DNA of 64,000 nucleotides, taken from Paraspadella gotoi (lineage: Eukaryota; Chaetognatha). Location of the stretch: positions 6,734,676 to 6,798,675 of the forward strand of contig CM119268.1 of the NCBI GenBank assembly GCA_051294375.1, read 5' to 3'. The notes below the pieces were generated by a model. That model ran no database searches and had not been told where the DNA came from. It was given only the letters and a program-made list of their open reading frames with translations. How positions within the stretch are numbered: the stretch's first letter is position 1; each line of letters starts with the position of its first letter. The translations under genes were made by a program, and so were the position numbers. Shown piece after piece: positions 20,981-31,450 of the stretch.

Positions 20981-22661
20981 GTCTCTAACCTTCTCTTTCT
21001 CTCTCTTTTTCTCCGATTTTAAGGTCGATATCGCTATAAATAACATTTTAGTTCGATGACATTTTCCTGACTTATAAACTTTAAAAAGATAAAGTCCCTT
21101 GACTCCTTGGAAAAGCTCCTCCATTAACCACCTACCTTTTCTTCACCTTCCAACCACCTCAGGTGGAGCGACACGATCCTTTCCAGGAATGGCCCGACGG
21201 TCACCAAAGGTTCGTCTACGAGAAAGATCTGGACGAAGCCATTCGCCACTACACGGGATGGGCGATGAGAAACACCAACAATCACAACGTCAGGTTGGTC
21301 ACAATTATTCAAACCGGAGTGATCTTTATTGAAAAGAATCATTGGGAACTGTGGAGGGACGTACTGATTAATATCTCAATTTTAGCTGTGGTGATCAGAC
21401 TTAAATACTAGCTAAAATTGTCTAAAAAATGAGATAAAATTAATAAAAAGAAAAAGGAATATATAGTCTTATATTATATTATATTATTATCTCTGAAAAT
21501 TTTACATATGTTCAGAAAGTTTTAAATACTATTTTTGGTGTTATATTTTCAATTTGTTCATAGCCATTAGTCAGACATAAATCCTATAAATGCATTTAAC
21601 GAAAAAAATTAAACCTCTCAATATATATCTTTTTTAAAAATTTCGTCTCACCCGCCCCACCCAACATCTTTCATCCACCACCATCACCCCGCAGCATTCT
21701 CAAGAAGAGCTGCTTGGGTGTGCTGGTCTGCTCCGTCGGCTGCGTCGACGACGAGGGCAACAAAGTCCGAGTCAAACCCGCCATCTGCGACACCGCGAGG
21801 GGGAAGCAGCTTCAGAGTGAGTATTCCGTGTGGGTGGTGGCTGGGGTGAGTAATTGGGTTGTCGATGGAACGGATGGGGTAGGAAGAGAGTCGCGCTTTG
21901 GGTCACGATGACAACGACAACCAACGTGACATTATCAGTGTCACACCAAAGTCACTTTTACATTTTTCAACAGCGTTCGAGGTTTTTTTCCCCCCAAAAT
22001 TCTTCTGATTACAATTACTAGTATTTCGACGTCATCATCGTTATCGTCGTGGCCGATTAACCTCTTCCTCCTCCTCCTCCTCCTCCTCTCGGTCATTGCC
22101 CCCCTTATAACCGTCACTGTTCGTCACCGACCGTTCCCGATCCCCTCGCCCATCTGACCACCGAAAAAAAAGAAGGGAAAATCGACCCCCCCCAACCGAA
22201 GAAAAGAAAGATTTTCACAAATAAATTTTCTCCTCGTTAAGACGTCGCTCGATCTTCGACAACGAATCATCGGCCGCTAGAGGCGCAAGAATTACGGCCC
22301 GGTGTACAATCGATCCGAGAGATGTCGTCTGGGTTTACGAGCCTCGCCGCCCCCTTTTACCTCTCTTTTCCTCTCTCTTTACCTCTCTATCGCCCCCCCC
22401 CTTGTCCAACCTGTCTGACGTTTTTTACGACCCCTGTCTTCTCGCCTCGACGGGGGAAAATTAACCGCCCGGGTTTTTTTTTTTGCCAACCTGAGCCGCC
22501 CCCCAACCCTCCCCCCCCTGCGTACATAAACGCCGTAGACCGCCCCACGATTTACCCCCCCCCTCCCCCGGGCCCGCCTTCCGACCGCCCCAGATTCGAG
22601 CTCATATCTCGAGCCTGAAATTGAAGCTGACCGACCTCCGAGCCAGACTTTGCTCTCTCTG

Positions 22662-22750
<89 letters not shown>

Positions 22751-23007
22751 GTTGATTAACTTCCCATAATTCTTCACCGTCTGTGATCGTCTTGATTTTT
22801 CTGTGACTCAATCCTGCGTCAGACCGACCGACCGACCAACCCTTTACCCTTTTAATCCATTTTCACTTTCCCCGCTTTTCCCAGTCTTTGTTCACGTGTG
22901 ATCACGCACGAAGAACTTTCCATCTCTTCATCTCCGTGTTGAGAGAGGGTCCGTAAATACATGTCTCTCTCTCTCTCTCTCTCTTCTCTACTTCTCTTCT
23001 CTCTCTT

Positions 23008-23043
<36 letters not shown>

Positions 23044-24110
23044 CTCCTCTCCACCCAGGGTTTTTCCCCCCGATATGATGACCAATAAGTGGGTCCTTTT
23101 TACGTCAGTAAATAATTCCCTTGTTCATTTGTCCGTGGAGAAGGATGCGATCTCCTTTTTTTGCCGTAAGTTTCGCTCAAATCCCAACTTTGCCTCAGAC
23201 TCTCACGCTCTCGCCTGCGACGCTTCAGACAAACGAGAAAGACGACAACGACGAAAAACAACGATAAAGACGACGACTACGAAACGGATGCCAACAACAA
23301 CGACGACAAAGACGCGTCCCTTTTCGCATATAAAAAAAAATCTCCGCCCACCGGCCTCTCTAACCCTAGAAAATAACTAACCCCGGTCCCGCCCCTTTAC
23401 GAAACGCCCTCCTGCGGCCGAGCGAGGGTTTCGATTCTTGCGTCACTCTCAGTCNNNNNNNNNNNNNNNNNNNNNNNNNTACCTCTTCCTCCTCCTCTCC
23501 TCCTCCTCTCAGAGTCATTGCCCCCTTTATAACCGTCACTGTTACGTCACCCGACCGTTCCCGCATCCCCTCCCTCGCCCATCTACCACCGAAAAAACGA
23601 GAAGGGAAATCGACCCCCCCACGAAGAAAAGAATAGATTTTCACAATAAATTTGTCTCCTCGTTAAGACGTCGCTCATCTTCGACAACCGATCATCGGCC
23701 GCCTAGAGGCGCAAGAATTACGGCCTCGCGTGTACAATCGAATCCGAGAATGTCGTCTGGGTTTTACGAGCCTCGCCCGCCCCCTTTTACCTCTCTTTTC
23801 CTCTCTCTTTACCCTCATCGCCCCCCCCCCCCCTTGTCAACCTGTCTGACGTTTTTTACGACCCCTGTCTTCTCGCCTCGACGGGCGGGAAAATTAACCG
23901 CCCGGGTTTTTTTTTTTGCCAACCTGAGCCGGCCCCCCAACCCTCCCCCCCCTGCGTACATAAACGCCGTAGACCCGCACCACGATTTTACCCCCCCCTC
24001 CCCGGGCGCCGCCTGTCCGACCGCCCCCAGAATTCGAGCTCATATCTCAGAGCTCCTGAAATTCGAAGCTACCGACCTCCGAGCCAGACTTTGCTCTCTC
24101 TCTCTCTCCT

Positions 24111-24193
<83 letters not shown>

Positions 24194-24403
24194 GTTGATT
24201 AACTTCCCATAATTCTTCACCGCTGTGATCGTCTGTGATTTTCTGTGACTCAATCCTGGTCAGACCGACCGACCGACCAAACCCTTTACCCTTTTAATCC
24301 ATTTTCACTTTCCCCGCTTTTCCAGTCTTTGCTTCACGTGTGATTCACGCACGAAGGAACTTTCCACTCTTCATCTCCGTGTTGAGAGAGGGTCCGTAAA
24401 TAC

Positions 24404-24450
<47 letters not shown>

Positions 24451-24461
24451 TCTCTCTCTCT

Positions 24462-24498
<37 letters not shown>

Positions 24499-24913
24499 CA
24501 CCCAGGGTTTTTCCCCCCGATATGATGACCAATAAAGTGGGTCTTTATTACGTCAGTAAATTAATTCCTTTGTTCATTTAGTGCTCCGTCGCGAGAATGG
24601 ATGCGATCTCCTTTTTTTGCCCGTAAGTTTCGCTCAAATCCCAAACTTGTGCCTCAGACTCTCACGCTCTCGCCTGCGACGCTTCAGGGACAACACGAAG
24701 GAAAGACGAACAACGACGAAAAACAACGATAAGACGACGACTACGAAACGGATGCCAACAAAACAACGACGACACAAGACGCGTCCCTTTTCGCATATAA
24801 AAAAAATCTCCGCCCACCGGCCTCTCCTAACCCTAGAAAATAACTAACCCCGGTCCCGCCCCTTTACGAAACGCCCTCCATTTGCGGCCGAGCGAGGTTT
24901 CGATTCTGCGTCA

Positions 24914-24982
<69 letters not shown>

Positions 24983-27900
24983 CTCTTCTCTCTCTCCTCT
25001 CTCTGTCTGGTCGCGTCCTTTCTCGCCGCGCCACGGGCGAGTCTGGTTGGCCTTGATCCCCCGGAGAAGAATTTCTAGGGTGGATGGGCAGGTCTGGGTG
25101 ATTCGTTGGCAGAGGGGCGGGAGGGGGGGAGTGAATAGTAAAAAAAAAAGGACGTTTAGGTTCATGGTTTTATTTCGGCACCGGAATTTGCAACAATAAC
25201 GAAAATATAGGACATTCCCGAAGGGAAGGAAGCTCAAGGTTTATAGTTGGAAGTTCTCAAAAGAAAAGGACGAATAAGTTTTTTTTGTTTTTTTTTTTTG
25301 AATTGTCAACAAAGAAAACCTTCCGGTTTTTTTCTGTTGACTGACTAGCAACGACCTTGAGTGCAATATTACTTTTCCTAAACTTATTACTTACAGTCAA
25401 GCAATGTAATTTTCGTTCCACAACCCAGCAAACTGTTTTTTGTTTTTGCTTTGAAGAAATGTCTTTTCTTAGACAGACAAATAATATATTTCCTTGAGAA
25501 AAGAATCTATGTATCTTTTTTGACAGGCTAGCAATGTTTTTTTTTTTATCATGATGCTGGTTGGCCTCAATGCACTATTTTTTCTATGCCAGACAAGCAA
25601 TGTCTTTTTTTTTTTTGACAGAAAAAGCTTTTGACTCACTATTAATATTTTTTTCTCTGTTCTTCAACAGACAAACAATGTCCCACGAACGGCTGCTCTG
25701 GAATCCTCAAGCAGCAGCCCTGCAAAGGGCACGGCGGTTATCCAGTCACTCACTTTTGGAGAACCACCGAACAGGGAATCTACTTTCAAGTAAGTGATCG
25801 ATAAGGATGATCGTTGGATTCTATTTATGGTTCCTTTTCGTTTTTTAGTTCGAAATTAAATTTAATATTTTGGCTCGAGCAATTGTCATGAACATCGTCT
25901 GTTGCATAAGTAGCGGCATGAAATTTTGGGACGCACGAAATTATAAATTGTATGGGATTTATTTGCTTCATTTACCTCATGAATTAAATTAATTAAACAT
26001 CTCACACGATTTATTTCATTTCATTTAATTTCCTCGTCACTCCAGTGCAAAGGAACTCACGATCACGATCGACCGCTGAAGCCGAAATCTCGTCAGAACC
26101 GCGCCCTCAAAACCGCCGCCTCCGTCTCCGCCAAATCGTCCGCATCCTCGGCCGGCTCCGGCGGCGGCGTCGTCTGTAGCGGCGGCGGCGGCGCCACCGT
26201 CGAAACCGCCACCTTCGAACTCAACCGACAGAAACAAAAGATGGAAAGGTTGAAAGCGACGACGACGAGAAGAGAGAAAATGGTGAGAGCATTGTCATTT
26301 TGTTTTTTGTTGTTTTTTGTTTAAAAAAATGTATATATATATATATCGCATTGTTGGTCGTTTTATTGTTTTTGAGCCGTTATTAAGTCATTGTTCTTTT
26401 TCAGTTTTTAATCGTTGCTTCGTCGATTTTTATGAATAATTTTTCAATGTCGTCCGCCTCGGTTATTATTATCGTTCATACATATAAGTGATGTTATTGT
26501 TTTGTTCTTTTTCTCTGTTGTTCTATTTTTTAGTTTTTATTGTTTTTATTGTTTTTAAAAAAAAAAAAAATTTAGGCGAAGTACCGGGACTAGGGGAAGA
26601 GAGAGAGAATGGGGCTTTTTTGTCTCTTTTTAACGTTAACCTCGCCGAAGGTTGATGGAAGAGGCTTAACTAAGGGACTTGGCCGCTTTTTAACTTTGAT
26701 AGAAAGGTTCAAGGTTCAAGGCCAGGTCTGAGACGGACACTTGAAATGTTTAAGAAAGGCATTTAAGGCTAAGCATCAAACAATATATTTTAAAAACAAA
26801 CCTTAACCAGTTTTAACTAAAAAGATGAAATGGGCTAAATCTCGGAGGTCAGACGACGACAATAGACGCTTAACCAATAACCACATAGTAGTGGTTCATT
26901 GCCATCTCCTCTCGCTTTTGGCCTCTCTAGTTTCATGGGTTAAATCCTTTTGTTTTAAGCGACCTTCGTAACCGTACGCCGTGAGGATTTTGCCCTCTAA
27001 GAGAAAGAGAGAGAGAGGAGAGGAGAAGAAGAGAGAGAGAGAGAGAGAGGAGGAGAGAGGAGAGAGAGAGAGAGATGAAAGAAGTAATAATCGCAGAATG
27101 TCCGAGGTTAGTTAAAGCTAGAGTGGGAAGATGTGTAAAAGGGCATAAATTGGAAGCAGATGAAGAGGGGGAGGGAGATGAGTGATTTGAGAGATGGATG
27201 GAGAGAGAGAGAGAGAGAGAGTTTTTTGCGTTCGATTCACAAAGGGCCCTCGGGCGTTTTCTTTTTTTTTCCAAAACGGGACTCGCCGCTGCGCCTCCTG
27301 CTTGAGGAAAATCCTTCTTCTCTCCCTCACTCCCTTTCTCTCTCGTCTGCTCTCGTCTCATCCTCGTCCGCAATGGTCTCCTCTCTCTCGTTCTCTCGCG
27401 GTATCAAAGTGTGTTCGGCCAATTCTCTCTCTTCTCTCTTCTCTCGTCTCTTTCTCGGTCTTGTTTTTTGCTGACTTTCAGTTTTTTCCGTACTTACTTT
27501 TTTTTCGGCTTTGCTCTCTTTCTGTATCTTTTCCAACTTTGTTATTTCTACTTGCAGTCGCGCGAGCCGTTGAAAAGATGATGAGAGTGACAATGATGAC
27601 GACGATAGCGACGACGATGACGACGATGGCGACGACTATGAAGACGGTCAGACAATTAAAAGGGATTTAAATTTTCTAACGTTTGTCGAAGATTAAAGAA
27701 GCGGCTCTTTCGTTTAAAGGATTTACAGACATCGGTTCACTATTGAACGAAATTCTTCAAAATTTGAAATTAAATATTTTTTATGTATTTCTTTTATTTT
27801 AATAATTGTATTTAAGGAAAATCTGTGGACTAGTCTTTACTATCAAACTTATATATACTTTTTTTATAAAGTAAACCAATTACTCAAGAAAAAATATTTA

Positions 27901-28984
27901 AAAACGTTTTTTACTAATATTTTTAAATGCTACAGACAGAAAGCGATAGACACATTTCGTCTAAAACTTAGCACCCGGCCTTTTTCGGCGGTGGAATCGT
28001 TTTAATGGGGATTTATTCTTTTAAATTTGACTCGTTCTTTTTTTTCTTTTTTTTAATTCGCTCCAAAAAANNNNNNNNNNNNNNNNNNNNNNNNNNNNNN
28101 NNNNNNNNNNNNNNNNNNNNNNNNNNNNNNNNNNNNNNNNNNNNNNNNNNNNNNNNNNNNNNNNNNNNNNNNNNNNNNNNNNNNCTTCTTTTCCTAGTTT
28201 CTTTCTGTTTATTTGTTTTGTTTGTTTTGTTTTCCTCCGAAGCTGAAAAAGAATTACATCCTCATTAGAAGCATAAAAGGATTCATCCTCTCGATTTCCT
28301 CTCCATCGTCGTCGTCGTAGTCGTCGTCGTCGTTGTTTTCCTTATTTTCTTTCGATTCCATTCACGATTTCCAGATTTCGGATTCCATTGTCCCCCTCAC
28401 AAAAAAAAAAGAAAGAAAGAGAGAAACTCGTGAATCCACGCGTGAGGAGGATCACGAGGTAGGATCACGAGTTAAGGTCACGTGACTCGACCTGTCTCTA
28501 TACACGTCACGTGATCGCTTCGTCGCGCGCGGGTCAGTTTATCTCCAAAGATTCCATCTGCTTTTTCTCATCGCCGTCGGTTGGTCCTTTCATCGGCTCT
28601 TCTTTTGAATAGGGATTAAAACATTACTTTTTTATGATTGGATGGTTGTAGTCGGTCGGTCGGTCGGTCGGTCGTCCGGATAGTTGAACGGATAGATGGA
28701 TGATAAATTAGCCGAGAGGACTTAACTATCATTTAAGTATGCAATGAATTCAAAACAAAATCAAAGTTTCGGCCGTATTTTCTAAAAGCGGCCCATTTCA
28801 GTTTAAATTCAGAATTAAGTTAGTTTTTATGGATGAATAAGAGGTTGAGGATTAAGTTAAAATTAAAAGTTTAAGAAACTGAAACGCTTTTAGATAATAG
28901 TGCTAATTATTTTGGGTCTATTTTATATTTTGTCTATTTTCAGTTGGTTTAACGTCTAAAGTTGGTCTCATCGTGTTGTTTTTG

Positions 28985-29018
<34 letters not shown>

Positions 29019-29409
29019 TTTTATTTTTGTCCGAATTTCGTCGTCCTCATTTTTTTTGTTATCTTCTATCGTCTCTGTGACATTAGTGATGGTGAATGCG
29101 GAAGGAGAGGTTGGGGTGAGGTGAATGAAAGGAAGGAGGTAAGCAAAGAAGGAAGTGAAAGGAAGAAAGGAAAAAGAAAGGGAGCGTGGATAGAGAATGG
29201 AAAGAGATGAGAGAGAGAGAGAGAGAGNNNNNNNNNNNNNNNNNNNNNNNNNNNNNNNNNNNNNNNNNNNNNNNNNNNNNNNNNNNNNNNNNNNNNNNNN
29301 NNNNNNNNNNNNNNNNNNNNNNNNNNNNNNNNNNNNNNNNNNNNNNNNNNNNNNNNNNNNNNNNNNNNNNNNNNNNNNNNNNNNNNNNNNNNNNNNNNNN
29401 NNNNNNNNN

Positions 29410-29448
<39 letters not shown>

Positions 29449-29961
29449 GTTAAGGATTTGGGGTGAGGCGAGGTCGCGTCGAACGAAAGGTAAGGAAAAT
29501 CTCGGAAGGACGATCTATCGCCTCATTTGCATATCACCTGGCAATTTTCTTTTCCATGCGTCGACCCTATTTTAAAAATTCAGAAAAACCTTTTCCGTTT
29601 TTGGGGACATCATGCTGACAGATATTGTCATCTCGCGCATCTGAAGACAGAAGCTGGCCAAAGAAATAATTATCGAGTCTTGTTTTTCTTCAATCTGTAC
29701 AATAATTTAAAAAAAAAAGAGAGAGAGAAAAAAAAATTAAGAAAACGGTTTTTTCTTTCTTTTTTCTTTCTTTCTTTCTTTTTGCGATCTGTCCGTCTCA
29801 CTTTTCTAATTTTCCTAATTACATAATTAAATTAATTATAGATTTAAAATTCTGGTTCCATTGTTTTGAGTCGCCGAAGATTTTTTGACAGAAGAAGAAA
29901 TGAAGTCGTTTTTGATTCGGAGAATTTGTAACAAAAGGAAAGAAAACACGAGATAATAGAG

Positions 29962-30019
<58 letters not shown>

Positions 30020-31412
30020 AAGCCTTTTGAAAGACAAAAATAGAAAAAGACAAAAAATATAGAAGAAGAAAAGTGTTAGAATTTGGATTGTAATAATTTT
30101 ATGAAATTATCTATGACATTTTTTAAAATACTAAAAAAAATCAAGTGGACACCTAAACTCCAAAAAGAAAATGAAAGATACAATCGACCATCGAAAAAAA
30201 ACAAAAGAAAAAACAGTCGATCGTTTGTTTTTGTTTTTTTTCCTTGGCTACAGTTTCGGGACCCGAAAATATCCATCGCGCGCCCTTTTGTTTTTTCCTC
30301 TGTTTTACAGATGGTCAATTTCCATCCTCTTCCTCCTCCTCTTCCTCTTCTTCCCCATTGAAGATCATTTTTTTTACGAGTGGCCTCTTGGAATTGTAAC
30401 GACTAATGAGTTTCCTCCTCCTCCTCCTCCTCCTCCTCCCCGCTTTTTCCTCACCTTTGACCCAAAAAAACCTGAGAAGCTTTTCGATTGGGGTGGGAGG
30501 AGAGAAGACGTTTCAGATTTCAACTGTTCTTTTTTTAATACATTAACATTAAACAACCAAACTTTATTTAAGTTTAGACCTTCTGCGTCTAATTTCGTCC
30601 CCCGCCTCGTCGGAGGATTAACCCTTCGAAAATAAGACAAAAAAGGGAAGAGGTTTAAATTGCTTTTGTTGTTCTTCCTTTAAGGTAAGAGGTTTTGAAA
30701 GAGCGAGGGATCGAAGCGTCGAAGTCAAAACAAACCCTTACCCTCGACTCCTCAGTCCTCACCCTTAACGACGACGAATCGGATTCTTTTTTCGACTTTT
30801 TAATCCGACGCCACTTTTCGAGCTTCACCCCCCCGCGGTGGAGGGGTGATGAGCTTTGAACCTGGTTTTGGACGGGGGTTCAAGGATGGTTCTTCTGAGC
30901 TTTGAACCTTGGTTGTAAGAGGTGCGAGCATGATCCATATACTTGTGATGGGGCTGCAGTAATTACGTTTCTTTTACGAGCTTCAACTGTGATAATCGAA
31001 TTCAAACGATTCCATAATGGGGTTCGAAGTGCAGTAGCGAGCCTTAGACTTTGAGCCTAAGACTGAGCTGACATCCGATTGGGTTAAAATCGCGCCTCCT
31101 ACGAGTTTATCCTCTGCCGCCCATTGGGCCAAGATTAAAGCCGTGAAAACCTTTTTGTGCCTCCTGAGCCTGAATTATAGTTCTCGTCGTCGTCGTCGTC
31201 GACGCTGTCAAAAGGTTCGTTGGAAAAGGTGAGTAAAGGAAGGGTAAGTTAATCCTTTCTTTTATTCGTCGTCGTCTTCGTCGTTTTTCTTTTCGTCATC
31301 GTTGTTCATTTTTTATTATCGTATGTAGTCCTCTGTATTTTGTTGTCTCGTAGTTTGTGGTCTTTGTCATCGACTGACATCGTCGTCGTGATCGCCATTT
31401 TAGTTTCTGTCA

Positions 31413-31450
<38 letters not shown>

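Noticed and set aside
22322-24202. Pro/Ser/Leu-rich frames in GCM intron 4
   Set aside because: They depend on C-runs and (CT)n tracts and change frame between the two copies of the duplicated block.
25561-25797. Frame starting at 25561 running through GCM exon 5
   Set aside because: Wrong frame. The spliced frame encodes [14 protein letters not shown], the conserved GCM zinc region.
27555-27670. Acidic Asp/Glu exon candidate in GCM intron 6
   Set aside because: The acidic frame has a TGA just upstream and its phase does not fit exons 6 and 7. It is most likely a GAC/GAT triplet repeat.
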